Positions 48,283-59,597 of a DNA stretch of 64,000 nt are shown here, in pieces; within the stretch, counting starts at the first letter, position 1; every line of letters begins with the position of its first letter. The position numbers were made by a program, and so were the translations under genes. Below the pieces are notes generated by a model. The model was not told the origin of the DNA, searched no databases, and worked only from the letters and a program-made list of their open reading frames with translations. Source of the DNA: Viola odorata (lineage: Eukaryota > Streptophyta > Magnoliopsida > Malpighiales > Violaceae); NCBI GenBank assembly GCA_963691705.1, contig OY829537.1, positions 72,561,352 through 72,625,351 of the forward strand, written 5' to 3'.

Positions 48283-49392
48283 TGATAAACGGCCTAGAGG
48301 GGGGTGAATAGGCAAATAAAATTCTAACACAAAATGTAAGGAAATATGAGTGCGGAAATAGAATGTAAAAACACAAGGATATATAGTGGTTCCAATTCCT
48401 CAATGAATTGTACTCCACTACCTAAGAGCTTCACCCTTAGGATTTTGAACAACGACCACTTCGTTATTACCTTGAGTTTTTACGGGTTCAACTCAAACCT
48501 TACACCTTGGTTTTTCCGGGCTTAACCAATAAACCTTTCACCTTGGTTTTTGCGGGCTCAACCAATAAACCTTACACTTTGGTTTACGGGTTCACCAACA
48601 ACCTTACAATGTGATTTTTCCGGGCTCAATCACAACCTATCACAATCAATATAACTTGACAAGAGAGTGGTTAAATGGCAACACAAATTGGTGTACAAAT
48701 AAGCTATGTATGATTCAATAATTAACACCAATAAATGAACAAGAATACCTCAGTAGAAAGCTTAAAACTTACTTGAAAAACTGACACAAGAATGAGTAAA
48801 ATCGGATGAGTGAAGCTTGCGTTATGAGAATTTGAATTTGTAAGCTTTGCAAAAATCCAGATTTTTGGCTTTGAAAATGGATGAGAGCTTTCTAAATCTT
48901 TCTTGTGTTTATGTGGTATTCTAGTTTAGTTCTAACTCAGCTAAGATGAGTATTTATAGAGTAGAGAAAGAGGAAATTCGGCCAGGAATTAAGGAAGTCA
49001 AAACTAGCCGTTTTTAGTGGAGAAAAGGGTTGTTTGAGAAACTAGCCGTTGGCCCTTCAGGGGCAAAATGCTATGGCATTTTGAAAAACAGCTTTGTATA
49101 CTCTTTACGAAAACTCGAATAACTTTCGACTGAAAAATCATTTTTGCGTAAAACTTTTTGCCACATTTTCTTGAGGTATAATTGAACATAAATCAAGTGT
49201 ATAATTGAATCATACTTACATATTTAAGGTCCTAAAGTACACTTGATCTTGAGCTTGTGAATAATAGATTTCTTGCCTCTTTTGTTTGTTCGTCGCAAAC
49301 TACACACTTTAACTTCAAATTGCATTAGTAATATTAATTAGTTTATGTGTCTAAAATCATCAAAACAAGAGTAAGTTGCCCTTGGGCTAACA
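48283..49392 (-). repeat. Element D, 5' LTR
   Basis: 1110 bp, near-identical to 41814-42926, with TATA box (plus-strand tatttata at 48951-48958) in the orientation of D. Confidence 0.95.
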
Positions 49393-50620
49393 CAAGTCAC
49401 CGGAATAAATTGAGGAAGAAGAAGCAAAAGAAATGGAAGAAGAAGAAAAGATCATAGTGATATAGGATGAACCTTTCTTAACCAAGAAGGACATAAAGTG
49501 AGAAGAAATGACCAATAAAGTTTAGAGGAAGGCAAAGAAAGCGGAAGAAAATGCACAGCAGAATGAAAAAGTGATCGATGCACCTCCACCTTTTCCACCT
49601 GCACCTGCCAAGATAAAAAAAGAGAAGGAAGAAAAGGAATTTATGGACATTTAAAAAAGTGGCAATTAACATGCCTATGCTTGAATTGATTGCTAAAATT
49701 CCTAGTTATGCTAGATTCCTTAAAAGTTTATGCTCTAACAAAAGAAACTTGTAGGGATTGAACAGATTAGCTTGACCCAGAATGTCTCTTCCGTATTCCA
49801 GTCAAAACTTCCAGAGAAATGCATGGATCAAGGCACATTTGACATTCCCTGCAAGATAGGGAACAAGATGATTGAGAAAGCCTTATGCGATCTAGGAGTT
49901 AGGATAAATCTTCTATCACTTGAGGAGTATGAGAGGTTGAACATTGGAACCATAAAGGATATCAGATTAGTCATCCAACTTGCGGATCGATCAATCATAC
50001 ACCCCAAGGGAGTTGTCGAGGACGTCCTTGTCCAAGTCAATGATTTAATATACCCTGTTGATTTCTACGTTGTCGACATGAATATGGACTTTTCTACCAA
50101 TTCCACCGATGTCCTTTTTGGCGAACCTTTCTTAAGAACTACAAGATCTTTAATTGATGTTTATCATAGTTGCCTTTCACTTGAATATTGTGGACAAACT
50201 ATTAAATTTAACATGTATGGCGCTATAAAACATCCAAGCGAGATGCACAGCTTGAATTTTATAGAAGTATATGGAACCCAGTTGATGTAGTATATGAACT
50301 TAATGAGACTGACCCTCTTAACTATGTTCTTACCAGGGAATAGAAGGAGAAAAACTGAAGCAGATAAAGGAAGAGCTAGTCATTAGTAATGATTTATTAG
50401 AAACTGTGAAAGAGCTTAATGTTTTAGGGCCTTTGTATAAAGAAGAAATCAATTCCGAGCTTCCACAAGTCTATAATAAACTCTTACCTTCCATTGTGCA
50501 GACACCAAAGATCGAGCTCAAGAAGCTGCCAGATCATCTCAAGCACGCCTTTCTTGGCCAAGACACCACACTGCCAGTTATAATTTCCAGTAAGTTGACC
50601 AAGAAAGAGGAAGAATGATT
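49393..50620 (+). pseudogene. Athila A2, continuation after D: gag end and protease
   Basis: An acidic, lysine-rich stretch leads to NMPMLELIAKIPSYARFLKS, then the protease frame (49772-50290): FDIPCKIGNKMIEKALCDLG with the catalytic Asp-Leu-Gly present, YPVDFYVVDMNMDFSTN and VLFGEPFLRTTRSLIDVY. It closely parallels A1. Frameshifts at ~49650 and ~49755 and a stop at 50288. From 50406 the protease-RT spacer (LPDHLKHAFLGQDTTLPVII) ends with TGA at 50618. Confidence 0.85.
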
Positions 50621-52297
50621 GGTAGATTTGCTCAAGCAGAACAAGGAAGCAATTGGATGGACGATAGAGAACATCAAAGGGATATCACCAACCTTTTGCA
50701 CCCAAAAAAATCCACACAGAAGAGGATAAGAAGACAATCAGACAACCGCAAAGGAGGCTCAACCCTCATATGATGGAAGTAGTCAAGAAAGAAGACCTCA
50801 AGTTGCTGGATGCAGGAGTAATCTATCCAATTTCTGACAGCGATTGGGTTTCCCCTGTGCAGGTAGTTCCAAAGAAGACTAGAATTACTATGATAGAAAA
50901 TGAGGATGGCAAGCAAGTGCCAACGAGAGTTCAGAATGGATGGAGGGTCTGCATTGACTACAAATACCTTAACAATGTGACCAGGAAAGATCATTTTCCC
51001 TTACCCTTTATTGATCAAATGCTTGAAAGGATAGCAGGTAAATCTCATTATTGTTTACTCAGGGTTTCACCAAATTCCTGTGGCACCTGAGGATCAAGAG
51101 AAAACAACTTTCACCTATCCTTTTGGAATATTTGCATACAAAAGAATGGCCTTTGGTTTGTGTAATGTTCCTGCAACTTTTCAAAGATGCATGGTCAGCA
51201 TCTTTTCTGATTTCGTAGAAAAGAGTATAGAAATTTTTGTGGATGATTTCACCGTATATGGAGCTTCCTTTGATCACTGTCTTAAAAACCTTGAAGCGAT
51301 TTTAAAACGATATATTGAATCTAATTTAGTTCTAAACTTTGAAAAGGGTCACTTTATGGTTGACCATGGCATTGTTCTTGGCCATGTGATTTTCTAGGAT
51401 GGAATTAAGGTAGACCAACCAAAGATAGATATTATCAAAGATTTGCCTTACCCCTCTTCTGTTAGAGAGGTTCGTTCTTTCCTTGGCCATGTAGGGTTTT
51501 ACATGCGCTATATCAAGGAATTCTCCAAGGTGGCAGAACCCATGTGCATACTACTTCAAAAGGATGTGGAGTTCGATTTTAATGAGGATTACAAGGAGGC
51601 CTTTGACAACCTGAAAGAGAAGCTTACTACAGCCCCTGTGATTCAACCACCATATTGGAGTTTTCCTTTTGAAATCATGTGCGATGCAAGTAACTCAGCA
51701 GTTGGAGCAGTACTTGGCCAAATGAAGGGAAAGGAATCGCATGTGATCTATTATACATCCAAAATGTTGGATGAAGCTTAGAAAAACTACACAACAATAG
51801 AGAATGAGCTATTTGCTATCATATTTGCACTTGATAAGTTCAGATCTTATTTATTAGGAACTAAAGTTATCATTTTCTCTGACCATGCTACTTTAAGGTA
51901 TCTCTTGACCAAGAAAGAAGCCAAGCTAAGGTTAATTCAATGGATTTTGTTGCTCCAAGAGTTCGACCTTGAAATCAAGGACAAAAAGGGATGAGAGAAC
52001 CTGGTAGCAGACAATCTAAGCAAGTTGATAATAAAAGAGACAAAGCCTATAGTTGATGACTTTCCTGATGAACATCTATACCTTGTAAAAAGGGTACTTC
52101 CATGGTACCACCACATCGCAAACTACTTGGCCAAGGGTAAGTACTACGGTGAGTTAACTTCTTTTTAGAAAGCTAAAATTAAAAAAGACTCAAGGAATTA
52201 TGTGTGGGTTGAGCCTTACATGTGGAGAATATGGCCAGATCAATTGCTAAGAAGATGTGTACAATTAAACGAAGTTCCTTCTGTCTTGTATCACTGT
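50621..52297 (+). pseudogene. Athila A2 RT and RNase H, cut by E
   Basis: RT blocks: PISDSDWVSPVQVVPKK, NGWRVCIDYKYLN, KDHFPLPFIDQMLERIAGKS, then shifted EKTTFTYPFGIFAYKRMAFG, LCNVPATFQRCM and the catalytic IEIFVDDFTVYG. RNase H: FEIMCDASNSAVGAVLGQ, HVIYYTSKMLDEA (stop), [41 protein letters not shown]. The frame breaks off at the E LTR at 52298; integrase and the 3' LTR should lie right of E and F, outside the window. At least four stops and a shift near 51060. Confidence 0.88.
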
Positions 52298-52789
52298 TGA
52301 TAACTATAAATGAGACTTCAAGGGCGTTATCGTCCCTAAACCACGCGACGGGGACCAGAGTACTGTAGCTGTCGGCCTGATCATGGTAGTTGTCACCTCA
52401 TACGAGGACCTAGGGATGGTCGACATCAGCGGGGAGGGTTTCCATCAACACGGCGTTATCCCATCCCTAGATAACGTGCAATAATAATGTGCTTCATTAT
52501 CGAGGAACCCCAACCGTCTGTAAAACCCGTCATCACCCTCAGATAACGGGGTTCTCTAAGGTAACACCCAGTTTCTGCCTATAAATACCTCTAAGATCAA
52601 AGAGAGAGGTAAACCTAGGATTGCTAGCCAAAACTCTGCTATTCTCACTACCCTCGCTGACTTAAGCATCGGAGTGTCTACGCGGGAGACCCCCTCCAGC
52701 GCTTTGCAGGTACATCGGACGGTGGTGAACAGCAGCACCAAGAAGCCATTTTCCCCTTTTGCCCTCCAACAGGAGTCTAGATCTTATCA
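52298..52789 (+). repeat. Element E, 5' LTR
   Basis: TGATAACTATAAATG...GATCTTATCA, 492 bp, with inverted TGATAA/TTATCA ends and the candidate TSD half ACTGT at 52293-52297. TATAAATA at 52580-52587 fits the promoter. The other LTR is not in the window. Confidence 0.8.
52580..52587 (+). promoter_or_regulatory. TATA box of element E
   Basis: TATAAATA in the LTR, on the same strand as the coding frames. Confidence 0.65.
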
Positions 52790-52792
52790 AAT

Positions 52793-52810
52793 TGGTGCTT
52801 TCATTGAGAG
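52793..52810 (+). promoter_or_regulatory. Primer binding site of element E
   Basis: TGGTGCTTTCATTGAGAG lies 3 nt after the LTR end. The 'attggtgctttcattgagag' context is common at this place in plant Tat/Retand elements (recollection). Confidence 0.75.
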
Positions 52811-52875
52811 CTTTGGTTCTATTAAGTGAGCGTCCTGAATAGCCAAGCTCTGTTTTTCTTAGAGATCAAAGGATC

Positions 52876-55320
52876 ATGGCTTCTGATTCAGATTTTATAC
52901 CACCTTAGTCTTTTGGTGTTTCTCTTGCTACCCATAGAGAGCTTTTTCCTTTCGCTACTACTGTTGTTTCTACCACGATGCAGGAAACTCCTCAGGGAAC
53001 GTTAGATTTCTCCTTCGGGCAAACAACGGGAACACCTTTTTCCCAGATGCATATTCCTTTTTCTTAGATGGTAGGATCTAGCTATTCCACTCCCCTTTCA
53101 AGGGGATCCGCGATGGATAGTGCAAGCAACCCTCTGGTGAATTCAATATCAGCTCTTCTTGCTCAGCTAGACCACTTGACTGAGTTAGCCGCAGGGTTTA
53201 CGCCCAATATCTAAGGGCCTAGCGTTCCTTCTCACGTAGTTTTTACTCCATCTATTGTCACCAATCGGCTACCCCGGCAGCGTAGGAGCATTCCGCTGAC
53301 CTCGCCCGTAACGACGACCCCTGTCAGTTTCATGCAACTCGCTGATAGACAAGTGGAACCTTCTGTGCAACACACGTGAGAAATCCCTATTTCTCAAGAG
53401 GAACGATAGCATGGTGAGTACAAAGATTGTTGGGATGGCAGGTGAGATGAGATATTTAGGGACATATCCCCCAGACACAGCGAAAGATCGAGTAGTAGGA
53501 GATATCGAACCCGGACACCCAGGAGTCGCAGCCGGTCCCCCATGCGGCATCATGAACACAACCCTCACAATCAAAGACGTCATTTAGAAGTTTCTCCTCC
53601 CCATCATCCTCTCGAAATTCCCGATGATAACGCTAGTCACCCGTTCAGCTATCGCATAAGACACCACAGGGTCAGTCGATTCGTGAAACTTCCTGTAGAG
53701 TCGTATGATGGCACGAAAGATCCCATCTCCCACCTTAATAAGTTGAAGGATTTCGTGCAGTTTTAAACTCATAGCGACGCGGCTTTGTGCCAGATATTTA
53801 TCATGACACTGTCAGGGGTAGCACATCTCTAGTTTGAAGGACTCTCAGCAGGGTCGATCGATAGTTTTCCACAGTTGGAAACTAAGTTTCGGAGCCGATT
53901 TAGCACGGTTGTCCCTATCAAGAAATCCGCAGCGGTGTTATTCGATATCCATCGAAAACCTCAGGAGTCCTTGAAAGACTTCCTTGGTCGCTTTGATCTC
54001 GAAATGTCGTTAGCACCAGATGTTACCATTGATTTCGCTGTGGAAGCCTTGAAATGCAATTGTGGTTATGGGAAATTACGAGATACGTTAATGGTGGATC
54101 CCCCACCGACTCTGGATGCGTTAAGACTGAAAGCTCATAATTATGCGAGGATGGAGGAGGAGGAAAATAGTGACAGAATTCGAAGCGCGCCAGAAGGCAC
54201 GCATCCTACTCCTAACGCTCATACTAACGCGGCCCTGGATACTCGTCCAAGTGACGACTACGGCCATCGGAAAGATCATATCCCTAGTGCCTCAAATCGG
54301 CAAAGGGGTAATTTCTCGAGAGGAAGGCTTGGTAATTCTCCTACTATACGACAAGCAGATCCGCCAAAGGGCCGAATTTATGACCCTGGCCTTCTTTCTC
54401 TCATACTTCTGAGAGTGGAAATCTTAGCGATTTTCCAGCAACGAAACCTACCCATCCGTTATCCAGCTCCTGTGAAACTAGGAGTAATTATGGGAGGAAG
54501 GGAAAACGGCTTTTGTAAATTCCACAAAGTCAAAGGACACTCCACGAATGTGTGCAAAGAGTTAAAGTTAGCAATAGAGCGTTTAGTGGAAGAAGGTTAC
54601 TTCGGAGAGTTTGCCACTAAGGCGAGAGAAGAAGCCAGAGGTAACCAGACAGGTAAAGCGTCGGACAGCAGACAAGCACCCTCTCACCCCCCACGAAATG
54701 ATGAGTCTGTGCAGTTAACGCCCAATTCAGAGGAGAAGCGTAAACGAGAAAGCACGTTAATAAAAAGTGAGGCAATAAGTGTATTAGATCGAATGGTATT
54801 GTCATTCTCTGAGGAGGACGAGAAAGGTATCGTCTTCCCACATAACGATGCGTTAGTGGTTACGCCCGTTATTGGCAATCATGGAGTTAGGAGAACTCTT
54901 ATTGACAATGGAAGCGCGGTAAATTTATTTTCATTAGAGGCGTACAACTTCATGAAGCGTCCTGACTGCGAGCTGACACCTTGCAAGAAGACAATAATGG
55001 GGGTAGACGGAGTTCCAATCCCCGTGACTGGAGTCACATTGTTGCCAGTGTACTTTAGAGAAGATACGTCCAAGCGGACGGAGGAGTTGTTATTCTTGGT
55101 CGTAGACTTAACTTTGCCCTATAACGCCATACTTGGACGACCGTTCCTCAACCATTTTAGGGCAACGATATCTCAAAGGCACTTGAGGATGAAATATCCC
55201 TCCTGGGATGGAGTAGTCTCGATCAAAGGCGACCAGAAACTAGCGGCCGAATATTACCTGCTCATGACCCAAAAGAATTGTGACCGTTATATGTGTGTAA
55301 CAGTTCGAATAGAAAGATGA
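52876..55320 (+). pseudogene. Element E gag and protease
   Basis: The ATG at 52876 begins MASDSDFIPP and hits TAG. The gag domain is recognisable at 53670-54120: FVKLPVESYDGTKDPISHLN, TLSGVAHL, FPQLETKFRSRFSTVVPIKK, PQESLKDFLGRF, LRLKAHNYARMEEEE. A frame of 481 codons (53875-55320) continues through a knuckle-like FCKFHKVKGHSTNVCKELK into the protease, with RTLIDNGSAVNLFSLEAY (catalytic DNGS intact) and YNAILGRPFLNHFRATIS. At least six in-frame stops lie in the gag part; where the missing residue can be guessed, most fit C-to-T or G-to-A change. Confidence 0.88.
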
Positions 55321-56470
55321 AAAGCGCACCCAGCCGGTGGATAAGATGGTGCCAGTTCTCGTTAGCGGAATCAGAGAAGCAAATTTCCTGGTCAGTGAAA
55401 AGTTAAGCCCGGAAGAGAACGCGCAGTTAGCTCGATTATTAAACATGTGCAAAGGAGAATTCGCTTGGAAGCCTGCGGATATGCCTGGAATTTCACAAGA
55501 AGTAGCAGAGCATCGACTTAACGTTGACCCTAACGTCAAGCCAGTTCAGCAAAAACGGCGAGCATTCTCTACAGAAAAGGCAATAGCCATGGAGAAGGAG
55601 ATATTGAAACTCCTGGATGCGGGTTTCATTCGGGAGGTTCAATACCCGACATGGTTAGCTAACCCTGTTCTAGTTCCAAAACCTAATGGAGATTGGCGCA
55701 TGTGTATTGATTTCACTAATCTAAATGACGTCTGTCCCAAGGATTGCTACCCTCTTCCACGGATCGACTAGTTGGTCGACCAGACTGCCGGGTATGCATA
55801 TCTAAGCTCCTTATACGCCAATTCGGGGTACCACCAAATCCCCATGGCCATTGAAGATGAGGAAAAGACTACCTTCATCACTCCAAAAGCCACATAATAT
55901 TATACAGCGATGCCGTTTGGTCTAAAAAATGTTGGAGCTACGTTTCAGCGCATGGCAAACAAGGTTTTCGAGAAGCAAATTGGGAAGAAAGTAGAGGCAT
56001 ATGTGGATGACGTATTAATAAAAAGCTGAAGCTTTGAGGACCACTTAGCGGATTTGAAGGAAGTATTCAAAGTAATGAGAGAATATCAAATGAAGCTCAA
56101 CCCCCGTAAATGCATGTTTGCATTTCAAACGGGTAAGTTTCTAGGCTATGTGGTCAGTCAAAAAGGCATCCAGCCCAACCCATTAAAGATCAAAGCCATC
56201 CATGACATGATATCTCCTCGAACAGTCAAAGAAGTACAAAAGCTCACAGGGCGCGTCATCGCTCTAGGACGATTCATTTCTAAACAAGGCGAGAGATGCC
56301 TACCGTTCTTCAAGGTTATTCATAAAAAGGCTCCTTTCGGATGGACAGAGGAATGTGAAGAAGCGTTCGGTGGCATAAAAACCTACCTTTCCTCTGACCT
56401 GGTGCTAATCAGACCAGAGCCAGGTGATACCCTATATTTGTATTTGGGCGTCGCTGATGAGGTGGTCAGT
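55321..56470 (+). pseudogene. Element E reverse transcriptase, cut by F
   Basis: From 55337, one frame off the protease: CKGEFAWKPADMPGISQEVA, LLDAGFIREVQYPTWLANPV, GDWRMCIDFTNLNDVCPKDC, TAG at 55769, GYHQIPMAIEDEEKTTF, MPFGLKNVGATFQRMANK, catalytic AYVDDVLIKS, TGA at 56027-56029, then GKFLGYVVSQKGIQPNPLKI and FGWTEECEEAFGGIKTYLSS. The frame reads to LYLYLGVADEVVS, the start of RNase H, and stops exactly at the LTR of F. Tat-lineage RT close to Retand. Confidence 0.9.
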
Positions 56471-56801
56471 TGATAAGGTTCTGGATTCTTGTTGGAGGGC
56501 AGAAGGGGAAGATGGCTCCTTGAAGTTACTATTCACCATCGTTCTATGTACCTGCAAAGCGTCGGGGGGGCTCCGGCGTAGATACTCCGATGATGAGGTG
56601 GTCAGTTGATAACGTCGTGGATATCGTGTGAGACACCCCCCCCCCCCCCGCCCCCCGCGCTGATATCGACCATCCCAGAGCTCTTAGTTAGGTGAGGGGC
56701 GGTAGCTACAGTGTCAGGCGTTCAAGGGAAGCTACAATATTCCGGCCTTGACGCTGGGTATAAGGACGAAAATGCCCCTAGAGTCATGTTAATAGTTATC
56801 A
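56471..56801 (-). repeat. Element F, left LTR, inverted relative to E
   Basis: The segment starts TGATAAGGTTCTGG and ends AATAGTTATCA. It matches the reverse complement of the E LTR at both ends and in the middle (GTACCTGCAAAGCG; TCGACCATCCC), but lacks ~210 bp of the E LTR centre. At the deletion joint, ~56588-56608, is a copy of the left border sequence. A C-rich run lies at 56632-56656. The flank TCAGT (56466-56470) is the candidate TSD half; TAAGC follows on the right, so this is not a simple solo LTR. The internal side shows no clear PPT. Confidence 0.7.
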
Positions 56802-56940
56802 TAAGCCCAACCGAAAATGAGCCCGGGTGTTTACCAAGGGTTGCCGCTTCATTTTCGGTCTTGCCTGTTTGTAGTTTTTGCGAGGACGGAGGCTTGAATA
56901 TCGAAGGTCGCGTCTTTCTACATCGTCCTTTTATGAGGCC

Positions 56941-56947
56941 TATAAAT
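56941..56947 (+). promoter_or_regulatory. TATA box of unit 1 in F
   Basis: TATAAAT, 60 bp before the ATG at 57007, with a pyrimidine-rich leader (ttcttcatttctttttcatc) between. Confidence 0.55.
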
Positions 56948-57006
56948 TGATTCTTCTTTCACGCTGAAGTTTCACACCTTTTCTTCATTTCTTTTTCATC
57001 TTCGTC

Positions 57007-57390
57007 ATGGATACTTTGACCAAAAATTTCTTGATCTCCAAAGCTCATACCCTGAAGAATCTTACTAAGGCCGACGTCAGTTTCCTAGAGAGCATGCTGA
57101 CTAAAACCTCTGAGGACGTCCTGGAGCTTCAGGGGATGATGACCCCTCTACTGTCCAGGTAATGAGCTGCTTCTATGGAGGACTTTACTCTCATAGAGAA
57201 CGTGTCTAAGATGGACGCTACAGTCTCTCGCATGGAGGTGACCATTGCTATGCTACAGCACAGGAAGGACCTGCTGGTGTGCTTCTTGAAGGGCATGAGG
57301 GTTTCTTCCTCTGAACTGACTTCCATTGCGGATGCTCTGAGGGAGATTCCTACTGCGATAGAGGACGACGATGGTGGGTTCCGTGCTTGA
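57007..57390 (+). pseudogene. Unit 1: small unrecognised ORF, antisense to F
   Basis: ATG at 57007 opens MDTLTKNFLISKAHTLKNLT and runs 51 codons to TAA-TGA at 57160-57165. The same frame continues (MEDFTLIENVSKMDATVSRM, IAMLQHRKDLLVCFLKGM) to TGA at 57388-57390, giving a ~127-residue mostly helical protein if the double stop is a lesion. I do not recognise a family. It is framed by TATAAAT at 56941 and AATAAA at 57468, and lies on the strand opposite to the expected gag-pol of F. An intron using the good donor CAG|GTAATG at 57157 was considered, but no acceptor restores the frame. Confidence 0.45.
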
Positions 57391-57467
57391 CTAATCGTAG
57401 CCACCCCTATGTTTTTCCTTTTATGTTGTGTTGTACGCGCTTAGGCGCTTAGGCCGTTTAGGCCATA

Positions 57468-57477
57468 AATAAATAAA
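57468..57477 (+). terminator. Poly(A) signal of unit 1
   Basis: Overlapping AATAAATAAA ~80 nt after the last stop of unit 1. Confidence 0.5.
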
Positions 57478-57942
57478 AATGACTTTTCTATTATCTCTTT
57501 TGTTTTATTCTGTTTCTGATGTCGTATGAATCGTCAGGCCAATTGGGGCGGTTGCAAGCCCAACCAAAAATGAGTCTCTTGTACGACGTACCCTTTGGGA
57601 TATTCGCGTTCGTTATCCGCTGGCTGAAAATAAATGTTTTCCCTAACCGTTCCTTGTATCAACTTCATGTTGCACTCCCAATGCTAACTGATTGTGCGGT
57701 TTTTCAGCGCCTCTTGATTAACGCAAATTTCCAGCAAGCGTGATCACGTAAAGTAAGATTTTGTAATCATGATTTTTCTTCTCATGATGCCTTTAATTTT
57801 CTTCAAGGGTCATGCGAATAGGCGGGATTGCCTTTCTGCTGCAGCTATTTAATGGGGGTTTTTTCTCTCTTTTTCCTGTTCATTTTCTTCTTTTACACTT
57901 CTATGATGATTATTGTGCCATTCTATGGTTGGCTCGTACTCC
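57478..57942 (+). other. Spacer between units 1 and 2
   Basis: The phrase 'aagcccaacc.aaaatgag' at 57557-57576 repeats a motif found at 56803-56822. TATTTAA at 57846-57852 may serve unit 2. No supported coding sequence. Confidence 0.45.
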
Positions 57943-58388
57943 ATGGATTTTGCAGAACGTGAGTCTCCACGAACTCCTCCTACTTCTCTGGATTCCGACG
58001 ATCCTTCTCCACCGCATTTCAAAAGGCGGCTTTCTCGACGCAAGGGTCGTAAGAGATCAAAAAGGAAGCTTTCTGAAACATTCGATGCTGATCGTGACAC
58101 CTACACCTCCCCTGTGTGAAGAGGTGATGAACTGTTTCCACACATCAACCGTTTCACGTCAAGGGAAGAAGTCCCTGCAGAGGACGATGGTTCTAAGGTT
58201 ACGGGCTCCGTCGTCAAGGGGAATTCATGCACTATTCCTGCAAAGGGGGGAAATCCTTTGGAGGACCCCTCGTCGAAGCTAGGTCAAGAGAGAAGGTTGA
58301 CGAGCCTTTCCCTTTTATTGGCGAGGATTTGCCATCTTCGGATGGGGACGATTTCTATTGGCCTTCTTACTGGCTTGATGAAGATTGA
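57943..58388 (+). pseudogene. Unit 2: small basic/acidic ORF, antisense to F
   Basis: ATG at 57943: MDFAERESPRTPPTSLDSDD, a strongly basic stretch FKRRLSRRKGRKRSKRK (looks like a nuclear localisation signal), then SETFDADRDTYTSPV and TGA at 58117. The same frame continues RGDELFPHINRFTSREEVPA; after a shift near 58285 the tail is acidic, EKVDEPFPFIGEDLPSSDGD, ending WPSYWLDED and TGA at 58386-58388. Intact length would be ~145 residues. No family recognised. AATAAA follows at 58433. The basic-then-acidic layout suggests a nuclear role, but that is a guess. Confidence 0.45.
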
Positions 58389-58432
58389 CTGTGCGCGTTA
58401 TGCATATTGTAGATGCCGTATGGCTTTTTATG

Positions 58433-58438
58433 AATAAA
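58433..58438 (+). terminator. Poly(A) signal of unit 2
   Basis: AATAAA 45 nt after the stop of unit 2, followed by T-rich sequence. Confidence 0.5.
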
Positions 58439-58891
58439 ATATTGTTTCCCATTTTCTTTCCTTTCTTGTTGTGTTCTTGCGTTAACTCTGCAATTATGGG
58501 GTAGTTAACGCCAAGCGGTTGATAACCGTTCCGCGCAACCGTCCTTTTAACTTCTTGTCGTTAACCGTTTCCTTCTAGAAACGTGGGTGCTCATCTTTGA
58601 ATTCCTCATCTGATGCCTCTCCACGTGTCACATTTTTCTTTACGCGTGTTTTGTTTTGATAGGTCGTTCGGTCACCCTCAAGGGTTTTGACCTTTAAAAG
58701 GAAATAACTCCTTTCTTCTTACTCTTTTGCTTTGCATTTCAAATTTTCCCTGCTTTCTCTTTTTCTGATTTCTTCTTTCACTTCGAAGGGAACTTCTTCA
58801 ATTGTTCATCGGCTCTGGCGACCTATCCGCTGCTTTTCTCTTCAAGGTATTTCACTCCATCTTTTTCAGATTTTCTTTTCGCTGGTTCGCT
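58439..58891 (+). other. Spacer and leader before the large antisense ORF
   Basis: TTTAAAAG at ~58693 is a TATA-like motif; the 58700-58860 stretch is pyrimidine-rich like a plant 5' UTR. No coding sequence supported. Confidence 0.4.
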
Positions 58892-59597
58892 ATGCATATG
58901 GCTAGAGTTCCCAGGGGTTTTCAGAGACCTTTAGATCCAGAGGTCGATAAAACTCCCAGTATTTTTTCTTGTGATACGGTTCTAAAGGCTAAATTAAAGG
59001 GTCATGGTATCTTTTTTCCCCCTGGTTATTCCGTTATTATTCCGGAGGATAGTCTACGGCTTCATGATCCATTATGGAGGAACTATAGAATGGTTTACTT
59101 TAAGATGTTCCTTTATGGCTTTCGTTTCCCAGCTCATACTTCTGTAGAGAAATTATTGCGCCGATATGATATTAATCCGGCTCAAATAACTCCTTCCTCC
59201 TAGTGTGGAATTTATGCCTTTCTTCGTGCTTGCGAGATGAAAGGCATCTTTACTCCTTTCGTCAATTTATTTTGTAAATTCTTTAGTTTAAATTGGCGCA
59301 ACTATTTGGTCAATATTACCCCGAGGTGGAATGACGTGTTCGTGCAGTCGTTTTGGCAGAGATTTCAGGGCTTTGAGGAGACTGTGGCTGACTGGAAGAG
59401 TGGTTTCTTTATTATCGAACTGTCTTCCCGTTTGTGGCGCGGGGGTTTTAATCGAGAGATTACTAATGCTGTCTGGGTAAACCTGGTAGTGTTGTCTAGG
59501 AACGAGTTGACTCAGGCTAATGCTCTACTAGAGATAGATACGTCCTTCCATATTCAGGAGTTCGCTTTGTACAGACGCTTGGAAGAGTGCGTTATAG

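Larger units (their letters stand above)
41814..49392 (-). mobile_element. Element D: nearly intact Ty1/copia retrotransposon, TSD CAAGT
   Basis: A 7579-bp element with LTRs of 1113 and 1110 bp (TGATAAACGG...GGGCTAACA), flanked by CAAGT at 41809-41813 and 49393-49397, inserted in the gag of A2. Minus-strand order: 5' LTR, PBS, gag, pol (protease, integrase, RT, RNase H), PPT, 3' LTR. The integrase-before-RT order defines Ty1/copia; the pol resembles the SIRE lineage (moderate confidence). By eye the LTRs differ at about a dozen positions, roughly 1%, the youngest pair in the window. Lesions are few. Confidence 0.97.

Noticed and set aside
56471..56801. The inverted LTR as a simple solo LTR inside E
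   Set aside because: The RNase H coding of E does not resume after 56801, and the flanks TCAGT and TAAGC do not match. An element extending to the right fits better.
57157..57223. Intron in unit 1 with donor CAG|GTAATG
   Set aside because: No acceptor within a plausible distance restores the reading frame, so the double stop was treated as a lesion.
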